From Ophiosphaerella korrae (Eukaryota > Ascomycota > Dothideomycetes > Pleosporales > Phaeosphaeriaceae): DNA of 64,000 bases. The DNA lies in assembly GCA_028456385.1 (NCBI GenBank), contig JALNQF010000111.1, positions 87,077 to 151,076 on the forward strand. The letters run 5' to 3'. The notes under the pieces were generated by a model that saw only the letters and a list, made by a program, of their open reading frames with translations, was not told where the DNA came from and did not search any database. Below are positions 33,873-43,361 of the stretch, piece by piece; the stretch's first letter is position 1; each line of letters opens with the position of its first letter. The translations under genes were made by a program, and so were the position numbers.

Positions 33873-34788
33873 ATGTCACGAAGATACGACTCCCGGGTAT
33901 GCATGAAACACATGCTCGTGGTCGTATTGTATGCAGCTAATCGCCCACATAGACGACCATCTTCTCACCAGAAGGCCGCCTATACCAAGTCGAATATGCC
34001 CTCGAAGCCATCTCCCACGCCGGAACCGCGTTAGGCATATTAGCGCAGGACGGCATTGTGCTTGCCGCCGAGAGAAAGGTCACCAGTAAGCTTCTGGAGC
34101 AGGACACATCCGCCGAGAAGCTGTATATCCTGAATGAGTACGCTGCAGCCCTACATGCCAGCTTCCAGGATGCTGACACAGGCATAGCAACATGATCTGC
34201 GCCGTCGCAGGCATGACGGCCGACGCCAACATCCTCATCAACTACGCCCGCCAAGCCGCCCAACGCTACCTCCTCACCTACAATGAAGACATACCCTGCG
34301 AGCAGCTTGTGCGCCGTCTGTGCGATCTCAAGCAAGGCTACACGCAACACGGTGGTCTTCGGCCCTTTGGTGTATCCTTCATCTATGCTGGCTGGGATCC
34401 ACAGCGACAGTTCCAGCTCTACCAGAGCAATCCCAGCGGCAACTATGGCGGCTGGAAAGCAACCAGTGTGGGTGCCAACAACGCCTCCGCCCAGAGCTTG
34501 TTGAAGCAGGACTATAAGGAAGAGTACGACCTGAAGGAAGCGTGCGGGCTTGCAGTCAAGGTGCTCAGCAAGACCATGGACTCAACCAAGCTCAGCAGCG
34601 AGAAGAGTACGTTTGTGCAATGCCAAAGTTGCTGAAGTTGCTGATCATGCGCAGTTGAATTTGCCACAGTAGGCAAGACGAAGTCAGGAAAGATCTACCA
34701 CCACCTTTGGAGTGCGGATGAGATTGATGCGCTACTCAAGGAGCACGGCCTGGGCAAGGCTGCCGACACGGAAATGGCCGAATCATGA
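33873..34788 (+). CDS. PRE9: 20S proteasome subunit alpha type 4 (alpha-3, yeast Pre9), 253 aa, three introns
   Basis: Outer-ring subunit of the 20S core particle. Exons 33873-33896, 33953-34137, 34188-34606 and 34655-34788 sum to 254 codons; introns are 56, 50 and 48 bp. The first exon gives MSRRYDSR and the junction leads to [20 protein letters not shown], the alpha-subunit N-terminal signature that gates the pore. Other matches to the PSMA4/Pre9 subtype are [57 protein letters not shown] and [20 protein letters not shown]. The last intron is supported by [17 protein letters not shown] across the junction. Length fits the family. Intact and of ordinary composition. Confidence 0.95.
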
Positions 34789-35198
34789 GACCACGAAATA
34801 TTTTGATGCATTGTACGAGCTTCAACATGATAGAACGAGACATGTAGTATACCACACCAGATGAGAGCTACATGCCATCTTCCTGTGAAATCAAACTCAT
34901 GATGATACTATTACTTCCACATTTCTGGCCAAATCTTGCTCCGCGTCTATCTCATTATATGCACGTTTCAGAGTCGTGCCTTCCTTATTCTTATTCTCAA
35001 AACTGCCAAGCCACGCTCTTTCTGATATCACACGCATGGTGGGAGCACATGCATGTTTCTGTATGCTACTCTTCCTTTTCCTTTCCCTCCCTCTCCCTTC
35101 TTAAAACTCGCATCCCCAACGCTCCACCCAATTGCTCTTTTGAATCGCATATTCCGCATTGCTTACACTCTTGCTTCGCATGAGCATCTTATCACAAC
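34789..35198. other. Intergenic
   Basis: No gene seen. The final 130 bases are strongly pyrimidine-rich (CTTTTCCTTTCCCTCCCTCTCCC), a typical promoter/5' UTR tract for the next gene. Confidence 0.45.
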
Positions 35199-36518
35199 AT
35201 GACTACTCCCACCCGTCGCTCTAGCGGCGCTCTCTATGACTTTGCACCTTCCAGGTCTTTCCTAAAGCAACTACTCGAACAGATCAATTCCTCAGATACC
35301 TCAAGCATCATACGTGATCGAAGCGCTTATCAGGACACCCCGCGCCCCATGCCGAGAGCCAGTGGAAGTCGTCGAACATCATCAGTATGGATCAGGGGTT
35401 CGAGCGTTGCTCAGGATACTCGTGAGAAGCTGCGCGCAGCAGATGAAGCACGACTAGGAAGACCCTCGCTGGATGGTAATAACAGTGTACCTAATATGCT
35501 GCGACCGTCGCCTGTGCATATCCCCCGTCATGATTCGAACTGCATGGTGCCAACGACAATAAGCTCGAGCTCACGTACTACAAGCCGCTCTAGCTCGTTG
35601 AGAAATACACCATCGCCCAGGACAAGGGAATTCACAATTCCAGATGATCCCAAACCGAGGCGGTCCAGAGCTACCGTCCGTCAATTGCATTTCCCGGAAC
35701 TTCTCACCGAAAATGTGCAGGTCCCCGACCATAACGAAGGTGGTAGGCCAGATTCACCATTGTTTTTCTGTGATGCGGACTCTGGATCATCAGCGACCCC
35801 ATCGCCAACCGAACCGCCAAATTCAGCAACGTCTCAAGCGCTGTCTGATGCTACCAGTGTGAGCGATGAACGTCCAGACACCCCCAGAAACTCCTTCCAT
35901 CGTAGCTGTTGGTCTTTGCTTCTCTGACATACGCATATACTAATCAATGCAATAGCCATAAAAAGATCAATCAGCCAAGATGATTCATCTGAGACACTAT
36001 ACAAGAAATTGCGAACGATGACCTTGCCAATGGCCCGAGGTGACATGGCAGGACTTACGCTTCCAAGCACACCTCCGGCAAGAGGACACGACAACAGGTG
36101 CATACTCCAGGACCCCACCTCCACCGAGAGCTCCAATCCATCGTCACAGCCCACAACCTCCTTCCGATCACAAACCATGAACCTTCACGACCAACACATA
36201 CCCCCCGTCCCCGCAACACCCGTCCGCCGTCCACTCCGCAAATCCTCCCTCACCCACACAGACCCCAGCCCGGCACAAACCGAGACCCCCACATTTGCCC
36301 GTTCCCTACACCTCGTCGACAACGACTCCCTCTCCATCTTCAAAAAGGTCCACGGAAACGACGATGCAGCTTCCAACGCCCTCTGCGAGGACTGCTTCCA
36401 TCGCCGCGGCACATTCAAGGTCATTGAGCCCCAGTACGGCTATGAGTCGTGTGGAGGAGATGAAGCGCTGCAGAGCCATTATTGGGAGGAGTATGGGGAT
36501 TGGGATGGGCGGCGGTGA
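35199..36518 (+). CDS. Ser/Pro-rich protein of unknown function with short Cys-containing C-terminus, 421 aa
   Basis: Exons 35199-35901 and 35956-36518 (703 + 563 = 422 codons) around a 54-bp intron (GTAGCT, ACTAATC branch, AATAG). Most of the protein is Ser/Thr/Arg/Pro-rich and probably disordered, with many RxxS contexts (for example RRTSS, SRSSSLR) that would suit basophilic kinases. A conserved-looking end follows: SLHLVDNDSLSIFKKVHGND, then CEDCFHRRGTFK with a CxxC, then CGGDEALQSHYWEEYG. Not a family I can name. The donor is GTAGCT rather than GTAAGT, so the junction is less certain than others, but the phase is correct and the downstream frame is long. Confidence 0.6.
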
Positions 36519-36784
36519 AAGGAGTGATGCTGAGGGATGATGATGCGATGCTTGGGATTGGAAGTAGCTTTTGGGCTTCCTGGTATTGTTTGGTAGATTG
36601 GTATTCTTTTTTCTTTGTTTCTTAGTTTTTGGTTTTCATGACAAGTTGGTTTGCTCGGAGTGTTGTTGATGTTGGTATCGTGACAAAAAACAAAAAAGGG
36701 GTATCTATCATCACTGCGTGGACAAGCTTTGAGATTTTCAATCGCATGTAAACAAAAAAATTAGGGATTATACCTAGTCAAAAA

Positions 36785-36875
36785 ACATACAACAGCGGGG
36801 ATTCGCCAGTGGTCACCCACCTGACTACTAGTCCGCCGGTACCCTGCTTAAGTAAGGCTGAGCGAACGGGAAGCC
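36785..36875 (-). pseudogene. 5S rRNA gene fragment (3' three-quarters)
   Basis: Read on the minus strand, 36875 to 36785 follows fungal 5S rRNA from GGCTTCCCGT through GCTCAGCC, TACTTAAGC, GTGGGTGACCACTGGCGAA to the end GCTGTTGTATGT, followed by a T-run (TTTTTT) that would stop RNA polymerase III. The first 28 or so bases of a normal 5S gene are missing; the sequence changes abruptly at 36876 into Copia-like DNA. Differences such as GGACTAGTAGTCAGG versus the usual GGTTAGTAGTTGGG suggest decay. Dispersed 5S genes are normal in these fungi. Confidence 0.8.
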
Positions 36876-37473
36876 TCCTTATCTACTATTCACTCTTTTT
36901 CAACCAACTGCTTACTGCCTCCTCTGAGCTATTCTTGCGTGAAGTCTACCTTACAATTCCTAATACTCTATATACTTTAATTCCTCTGCAATCCTCCTTC
37001 GGACTCTGGCATAGATAGTAGAGATCCGTTATCTTGAGGTTAATGGTTCTACTAATGTGTCCCGGCCCCTCGTAGCTTAGCTTATGACGTTGCACGCTAT
37101 CGTAGCTTGGATAGCCGTTATTCATGTGATTGCGCACAGATTGCGCGCTCCTCGCTTATCGCCGTATCAGCCCCTTATCTAATCTGACAACTAGCTAGAG
37201 GAGGAGGCTCTGTAACAGGGATCTTTAGGATTGTTGAGATCTCTAGGATTGTAGAGATCTCTAAGATATCTAGTACTCTAGACGTACTATTGTCTATAGT
37301 ACTAGTCTAGAGCGAGGCTAGTGCGCTATGCTAGCGCATAAAAGGCTCTGTACTTGCGGGCAGAGTCAAGCAAGTATTATTCTTGATCCTACTCAGTCAA
37401 TACTATTTGTTATCCCCTTACTATCTCCTGTGGCCTACGGCAAGTACTATTGCTTTCTAGCTACCTCTTAACA
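36876..37473 (+). mobile_element. Copia-like 3' end: internal remnant plus one LTR
   Basis: A sequence of 263 bp at 37211-37473 starts TGTAACAGGG and ends CTCTTAACA, contains a TATA-like GCATAAAAGG, and is preceded by a purine tract GAGGAGGAGGCTC, which fits a polypurine tract directly before a 3' LTR on the plus strand. Left of it, 36876-37210 would be the truncated internal end. No second LTR or target duplication was found, so the copy is 5'-truncated. Superfamily is inferred from size and layout only. Confidence 0.45.
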
Positions 37474-37995
37474 GTCAAGCCAGAGACTAATAATAGCTAG
37501 ATCACTGCACAGGACTCTCTAGTAATCCCGCAGTCTAGTTACCTAAGATTTGATATCAGATCTCTAGTTAATTAGACAGTATACCTAGTTAACTCCAACC
37601 TCACCACTACTACGTATAGCCAGGAGTTAATTAGCCATACTGCGTACGTACGGGAACGTAGGGGCAAATCCTCGCGCGTCAAGCTTCCTTATATATTGTA
37701 CAATCGTCTCCTCTTCAGCCTTTGTAAGCCTTGATAAGTTAGGATAGGTATCGCGTCAGGCAGCTGTTGTAGCGCATTGATTGCTGATTGTGCTTTGCTG
37801 AACATTGTAGATAGCAGCAGCGCGTCGCTGGCTTAGTGACGCGTCGGATTTCATAGCTTAGATAGCAAGGATTATCCTATCCTCACGAGGGAGCAACTCA
37901 AGATCAGGTTGTTGCGGCATTGTGATGAGTAGTGGAAAGAGGTGTATGCTTAGCAGAATGATCATTTCGGTGGTGTGACCATTTCGGTGGTGAGT
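37474..37995 (-). mobile_element. Pogo/Fot1-type transposon, truncated (copy B)
   Basis: Minus-strand transposase start at 37920 (MPQQPDLELLPREDRIILAI), helix-turn-helix-like SLSQRRAAAIYNVQQS, then ARGFAPTF and, in a shifted frame, MANxLLAIRSSGEVG and TRLRDY, ending where the LTR begins at 37473. The outer end is the terminal repeat at about 37960-37995, with a doubled CCACCGAAATG motif, ending GGTGAGT next to TA (37996-37997). Several frames carry stops. The other terminal repeat is missing. Confidence 0.65.
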
Positions 37996-37997
37996 TA

Positions 37998-38229
37998 CGT
38001 CAACTATGTAGGCTTCACGTAGTGCCTAAGAGCCTTAGTGTCTTCAGCTGAGTATAGAGCGATCAATATTGAATTTAGCTGCAACTCTACTATATAAGAA
38101 TTTCTCTCCTAGCTCACTCGATTCAATCTCTTCAATTGCAGCCTGAATTGGATCCATATTGGCAGAGTTATGAGGTGTTGAAGTTGGAGGTTGATTTGGG
38201 TGGGGTGGGCGAGCCGCGCACGGGCACGT
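37998..38229 (-). mobile_element. Pogo/Fot1-type transposon 5' end, split by copy B (copy A)
   Basis: Minus-strand start at 38157 reads MDPIQAAIEEIESSELGEKF and FNIDRSILS, the N-terminal helix-turn-helix of fungal pogo transposases, then stops at TGA/TAA/TAG where Arg/Gln codons are expected, and is cut at the TA where copy B sits. Its terminal repeat, 5'-ACGTGCCCGTGCGCGGCTCG on the minus strand, ends at 38229 and is followed by TA (38230-38231). The remaining three-quarters of the element is absent. Confidence 0.65.
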
Positions 38230-38713
38230 TATTGCCGGCCCGGTCCGGTCGGGCAATACGCTCATGCACAAGCCCGACAAGGTATACGGAGATGCACAGA
38301 TGTTGATTGCGGCGCAGACGTTAAATTGCGGCACAGCATCTTCGCCAACCTCGAGCGTGACGGATGCGAGGGTGAATCCCGATCATCCTTGTACGAACTG
38401 TTGTCAGCGTTGCCTGCCCTCAACCTTTGTGATTCTGCTGACACATCACCACAGGCGCTTGGCGGGGCATGACAGAGCTCTTTGCTACATCATGCTCAGT
38501 ACGCTTTTTATTATTGTGTTTTATTTGGTGTTTGTTATTATGATGGTGCCATTACGAAGGGAGGACATGGATTGCATCATCAAGGAACTATCTGAGGCAG
38601 GTACCGAGGCTAAGTCTGAGCCTGAGCCTGCTGTTGAAGTTCTAGCATCAAGCAAACGAATTGTCGGGCAGTTGTAAGAAGCTTTAGCTGATTGCATCAT
38701 TTTGCCTTTATAG

Positions 38714-40230
38714 GCAGATGCTTTCAACGTATCGGCTAGCGATTATTTTGCTCAACAATTAACTACAACAAAACCATCGTGCATTATACGCCTAGGAACC
38801 GTCAAGTAGCTAAGTAAAGCTGTCGCCATTCTTCACGAAGAGTTTCTGGCTCGACGGAGGGGTACACATGGCAAGGACGGTAATCTAGGCTCCATTGCTA
38901 TTAGAAGTGGTGGGCATTCTTATGCTAGAGCCTCTTCTAGCATTGATAGCGGCATGTTAGTAGATTTAAGTCTGTTCTCAAACGTCGCAATATCAGATAA
39001 CGACACTTTAGTCGCAGTAGGTACTAGAGCTTGGTGGAGCAAAGTTTACTAGATGCTTGAGGCAAAAAAAACTTGCTGTTCTAGGTGGTAGGAACGGTGC
39101 TGTTAGTGTGGGCGGTTTTACTTTAGGAGATAAGCTTTGCTTTTATTATGTAAATTTGAGTGCTTGTTCTATGTGCTGATTTAAAGTTATATATAGGCGG
39201 TATTTCCTTTTTCTTACAAAGCTATAGATTGGCTTGCCCGAATGTAATTAAGTATGAGGTAGTATTAGCCTCTGGAGAAGTAGTTACTGCCTCCGCATCG
39301 AGCAACCTAAAACTTTGGCGCTCACCTAAAGGGGGAGGAAGCAATTTCGGTATTGTCGCACATTTTACTTTCTAATCCTTTGCATCTGGCGATATCTGGG
39401 GAGGCTGGCTTTTCTTACCAACTTTTGAATTATCAAGGATTATCAAACTATTTTATAGATTTTTGGACAGAGCACATTCAAGCATAGTAGACGTGGATTA
39501 TGATAGCTATGCTTCTAGTCTGATGGTTTGCTTCTGCTATGTCCAGCGACTAGGGATAGAGATCATCTCGACATTCCTTGCCTATACAAAAACAATGCCC
39601 TTTGGATCTGGATGGCCAATATGCTGGGAGAAATCTGGATTCAAATCAATCTGGCGATATTGGAGTATATTAAAGCAGCACACTCTGACCGGCACGTGTG
39701 AAAATTTGGCATTTGGAGACGAGCTAGGCTTAAGCCAGAATATAGCTGGAACGGTCGTCAAAAACGACAGGGCTACACTAGAAGCAGTATACAAGATTTA
39801 TCGGGACGCCTGTACTGAAGTCAAGAATGTCAAAGGCAAGGGGATCAGATTCGTCCTTGTTATACAACCGCTCTTACCTGACTGGATGCACAAAGGCGAC
39901 CCAAATTATCTTGGATTAGAAAACACGTTCAATGAACCACATGTATTGGTTAGTTTTAGTCCAGTATGGAATGATATCAACCACAACGAGTTTGTGGAAA
40001 GCCTCGTTCGCGGGTCCGTTGAGAAGATAGAGAGCTTTGCTCGCGATCATGGAACATATCATCCTTACAAATACGCCAATTACTGCGGAGCTTGGCAAAA
40101 GCCGTTTGACGGGTACAGCCAGGAAAATCTGGCCATCATGCGACAAGTCCGCAAGCAGTACGATTCTCAAGGGTTCTTTCAGCATGGTTGTGCTAGTGCA
40201 TTTAAGCTTCCCGACCTAGACAGTTCTTAA
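38714..40230 (+). pseudogene. FAD-linked oxidase (BBE/berberine-bridge-like), decayed
   Basis: Secreted-type flavoprotein oxidase family with covalently bound FAD. The frame shows AIRSGGHSYARASSSIDSGM (about 38905), the FAD-binding block with the conserved SGGHS, then GGFTLGGGISFF and GGGSNFGIVAHFTF, and a C-terminal BBE segment YANYCGAWQKPFDGYSQENL. It is broken by TAG at 38807 and 39050, TAA at 39373, a one-base frameshift at an eight-A run (39064-39071) and an intron whose donor reads ATAAGC at 39130 instead of GTAAGC. The three stops would all derive from CAG/CAA by CpA-to-TpA change. After 39376 the frame is clean to the stop. The N-terminal signal region was not identified. Confidence 0.8.
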
Positions 40231-40672
40231 GAGATTACTTTGCTTCTTCGGTTACGTTTGCTGGTGTTAAAGGAATATGATATGTCGAAATGCTCATATG
40301 TCTCTGTCAATTTTTCCACCGCTGTTGCTGAGTCAATCACAACGCGGAGGAGCGCATACACGCAAGATGCTTGTGGGTAGGGTGTATTTTTTTGGGTGCC
40401 TGTGAAGCGGTTTTGTAACGCATTGGGAGAGAAGCAACACCACACACTATGTCGTTTTGACGAAGTAAATGGGCAGCACAGTTGAGTTAGTGGGTCTCCA
40501 GATCTGACGGGCGTACTGGCAAAAGTCTGGTTGAACATGACGTGCATATAGTAGAAAGATGTGCGTAGTTGCTATGGCTCTCTCTAGCAAACGCGTCGTC
40601 TGCCATTACGGGCTCATACTAATTTAGCTATATGCGTGCTACGGTAAACGTGAGAAATCCAGTATAACATTG
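40231..40672. other. Intergenic between convergent genes
   Basis: No gene seen; the 3' ends of the oxidase pseudogene and the HET gene face each other across this stretch. Confidence 0.4.
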
Positions 40673-42313
40673 TTAGCCCTCTTGGCTCATGACGTGCACC
40701 TCCGTCGTCTTAGTCCCGGTGTCTTTCTTCCCAAACGCAATTAGATCTGGCTTCCCGTTACCGGTCCAGTCTGCGACCGCGAAGTCGTACAAGCCATTGC
40801 TCCTAAACAGCGGCGTCTCTGAGCGCAGAAGAAATTCTTTGTAAGTTGAATCTCCTGATAGCACGTGAATCTCAGTGCATCTACCACTTGTCCTACTCTT
40901 CTTGACCGCAACCAAATCTGGTCGTCTGTCTCCGTTCCAGTCGGTAACGATAAAGTCAAACTTGGAATCGGTTTCATGCAAGCTAGTACCGGTCTGTAAA
41001 ATGAAGTTCTGGAAGTTATTATCACCGCACAGAACGTGTACTTCGGTGGTCTTGGTCCCAGTGTTGGATTTTTTGATCGCAAACAAGTCCGGCTTATCGC
41101 CATCGCCCCATCTTCCCATACCGAAAGTCCAGTTTTCACCTGTTTCTTCAAGTCTAGTTCCGGTCTGCAACATGATTTCCTGGAATCTGGAAGCTCCAGA
41201 GAAGATATGAACTTCGGTACTGTTTGTACCGGTGTTGAATTTCTTGATCACGACGAGGTCTAATGTGCCGTCACCGTTCCAGTCTGTGAGCGCGAAATCC
41301 AATTGTTCAGTCTCATGCAAGGGCGTGAAGTTCGGTGTTGCGATTCGAAGAACGAAGTTTTGATAATTTTTATCTCCATAGAGGACGTTGAGTTCAATAT
41401 TTTCATCGGTGGTACCCGTCCTCTTTACGGCGATCAAGTCTGGTGGGCCACTTTTTTTCGAGTCAGCCATGAGGAGACTGAAGTGGTCGTTTGTCTCGTG
41501 TAGCATTGTGGGGGTTTGCATGACGAACTTGAAGTAGTCAGACCGAATGGGAATGTCTTCTGCGTGGCTTCGGCCAACTTCCTGAGAGTTTATTATCTTT
41601 TTATGCAGTCGCTTGAATGCCTTTTCCCCGCCTTCACCATAGAGCAATGGCATTTGAATGTCGAAAACGCCTAGCAGAGAATAGGCCATATCTTCCTCAC
41701 GTGTTGTCTCCCGTCCCTTTGTCCATGTTATCCGTTCGTCAACACTGAAGTGCGACAAAGGTCTTTCTTGGAGAGCATCAACGGATATGCGAGTAATTTC
41801 AGCGATTTCCAGCACACGAGATGACTTGCTACCAAGTAGGTAGCCTTCTGTCGAAAAGAACTCGACGCATTTCGGAGCAAGGAGCTCTTGGAGCGTCCAT
41901 CCCCTAGTAAACCATCTGCTCTTTTGGAACGCTACCTTCGACCCGTTCTCGACCAAGCTGTCAGCCACGCTATCAGCCGACACATCGTCAAGGTATACAT
42001 AGCATTTCGCCGAATCCCGGTACCAGCGAAACATACAGTTGATAGCTTCTTGAAGCTCTGCGCTGCTGGATTTGTCGATACAACATGTGTCAATCCAAAA
42101 GAACTGCAGGCCGTCGAGAGCAGCTTGCTTCGCACAGAAGTTAATTTTGCGATAACCGGCCTTCGTTGTGCCTGTTCCATCAGCCAAGTCCCGGAAGCTA
42201 ACCTCGTCTTCGTCCGCTCCCCAGGTGTGTGAAAGGATCGCGTAAGGCGGGATGTGCTTATTGACACGATTGACGAGCCGGAAACTGTCGCCTTGGCGTT
42301 GCAAAAGACGCAT
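40673..42313 (-). CDS. HET-domain protein with C-terminal VCBS/FG-GAP-like repeats, 546 aa
   Basis: Intronless, from the ATG at 42313 (MRLLQRQGDSFRLVNR). The HET domain is of the HET-D/E type: PYAILSHTWGADEDEVSF (about 23-40), FFWIDTCCIDKSS (about 70), the SRWFTRGWTLQELLAP block (about 133), then REEDMAYSLLGVFDIQMPLLYGEG (about 205). From about residue 259 come five repeats of 56-60 residues, each with a F-x-L/I strand, an ET or similar turn, a DWNGDGxPDLVxxKK core and a TEVHVLSGD end. The DxNxD core matches Ca-binding-like VCBS/FG-GAP blades of beta-propellers. In known HET STAND proteins this position is held by NACHT and WD40 repeats; no NACHT is present here. Reading frame intact; flanked by pseudogenes and transposons. 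Confidence 0.85.
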   Translation of the reverse strand: MRLLQRQGDSFRLVNRVNKHIPPYAILSHTWGADEDEVSFRDLADGTGTTKAGYRKINFCAKQAALDGLQFFWIDTCCIDKSSSAELQEAINCMFRWYRDSAKCYVYLDDVSADSVADSLVENGSKVAFQKSRWFTRGWTLQELLAPKCVEFFSTEGYLLGSKSSRVLEIAEITRISVDALQERPLSHFSVDERITWTKGRETTREEDMAYSLLGVFDIQMPLLYGEGGEKAFKRLHKKIINSQEVGRSHAEDIPIRSDYFKFVMQTPTMLHETNDHFSLLMADSKKSGPPDLIAVKRTGTTDENIELNVLYGDKNYQNFVLRIATPNFTPLHETEQLDFALTDWNGDGTLDLVVIKKFNTGTNSTEVHIFSGASRFQEIMLQTGTRLEETGENWTFGMGRWGDGDKPDLFAIKKSNTGTKTTEVHVLCGDNNFQNFILQTGTSLHETDSKFDFIVTDWNGDRRPDLVAVKKSRTSGRCTEIHVLSGDSTYKEFLLRSETPLFRSNGLYDFAVADWTGNGKPDLIAFGKKDTGTKTTEVHVMSQEG

Positions 42314-42858
42314 AGTGAAGGAATTGTACAGTTGTACTAGCAATAGAGATAGTAAGGTGTATGCCAAACATCGGTTTTGAGTAGGCGGAGTATATGAGGT
42401 TCAAATGTGACAGGTGCGTGGGCGCCTAAATGGGGCTGAGGGCATAAACAGACCTACTTTGGCATAGCGCGGCTGTTAGACCTAAAAATAGCTTATAACC
42501 AATAATATAAGGGCTATTCAAAGATTTATTGTTCATAGTTAAGGTTACTTAAGGACTGAAAGTAGAGTTATGGCATCCGAACCAGGGAAAGGTAAGATAT
42601 GTCGGGTACAGCAGCCGCAAGCTGTTCTTCTACGCTACCTACCTATCTCTGTGATCACTAGAGACATTGCCTTCGATGGATAGCCCGTGAGCTCATAAAT
42701 GCTTTGCACAAGAGCCATAGCTTGGCTGTGTTGCAAACTGAGTGGATTTCGCACGAGTTGTGAAACCGATTTTTCCTCAAGTATGAACCATAAAAGCTCT
42801 GCACCTCCCTGGCCTAATCATTAACTTGATCGTACAGCATTCTGAATTTCTCTTCAAT
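42314..42858. other. Intergenic
   Basis: No gene seen. It contains the HET gene promoter and, at the far side, the 3' flank of the dynamin fragment. Confidence 0.4.
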
Positions 42859-43074
42859 CTACCGTCTCAATCCGCCTATGGCCTCCCTGAATGTGTCCAT
42901 ACCCTTCTTAAACATATCCCTACGTGACTTCAGGGATGCTCCTTGCTGTGTTAGCTCGGACGGCTCCGCGGCAGTATACTCTACCTCATCATCAGCCAGC
43001 TTTTGGATAATTAGTGGCGAAACGATAGCATCCAGGAGCGGTTTGACGAGACGGTGTTCAATAACTTGACACGG
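42859..43074 (-). pseudogene. Dynamin-like GTPase, GED (C-terminal) fragment
   Basis: The minus-strand frame begins at 43074, right at a transposon end, with CQVIEHRLVKPLLDAIVSP and continues LADDEVEYTAAEPSE to an ordinary TAG end. This matches the GTPase effector domain at the C-terminus of fungal dynamin-like proteins (pattern QVIERHLLxxLxxIxSP...DxEVExIAxEP). All of the GTPase and middle domains are missing on this side of the insertion. The fragment has no start codon of its own except inside the transposon end. Confidence 0.7.
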
Positions 43075-43076
43075 TA

Positions 43077-43361
43077 ACGTGCCCGTGCGCGGCTCGCCCA
43101 CCCAATGCCATGTTCAACGTTGCAAAGATGAAGCTGTAGAGCTACATACAAAAGCTATTATAATACAATTTTATAGTAGAGTAGTATATAGAGCCTTGCG
43201 ATCAATTTGTAATAGTTGAATTTTTGTAGGAGGTTGATCCTGCGACTACCCGCCCAACTCGCCAAGATGCTTCGCATCTTGGCCCTGCCCAGCTCAACGC
43301 TTACGCCCAGCTCAACGCCGATTTTGGTCAGATGTCCATCTTCAACACGCGTTTTTTCGCG
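43077..43361 (+). mobile_element. Pogo-family terminal repeat and short adjoining sequence
   Basis: Positions 43077-43103 are identical over 27 bases to the outer end of pogo copy A at 38229 (begins ACGTGCCCGTGCGCGG), preceded by TA at 43075-43076. Orientation is opposite to copy A, so the two are ends of different copies or an inversion. The adjoining sequence is AT-rich and carries no recognisable transposase; the element's other end was not found. A perfect hairpin with 10-bp stem and TTC loop is at 43261-43283. Confidence 0.6.

Noticed and set aside
37535..37565. GATTTGATATCAGA as a primer-binding site for initiator tRNA.
   Set aside because: The minus-strand reading runs through this stretch as pogo transposase (SDIKS to TRLRDY), and no LTR ends just before it.
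38264..38677. A frame ending MVPLRREDMDCIIKELSEAG as the first exon of the FAD-linked oxidase.
   Set aside because: The only donor near its end gives the wrong phase for joining to the oxidase frame at 38714, and the sequence lacks the family's usual N-terminal Cys pattern.
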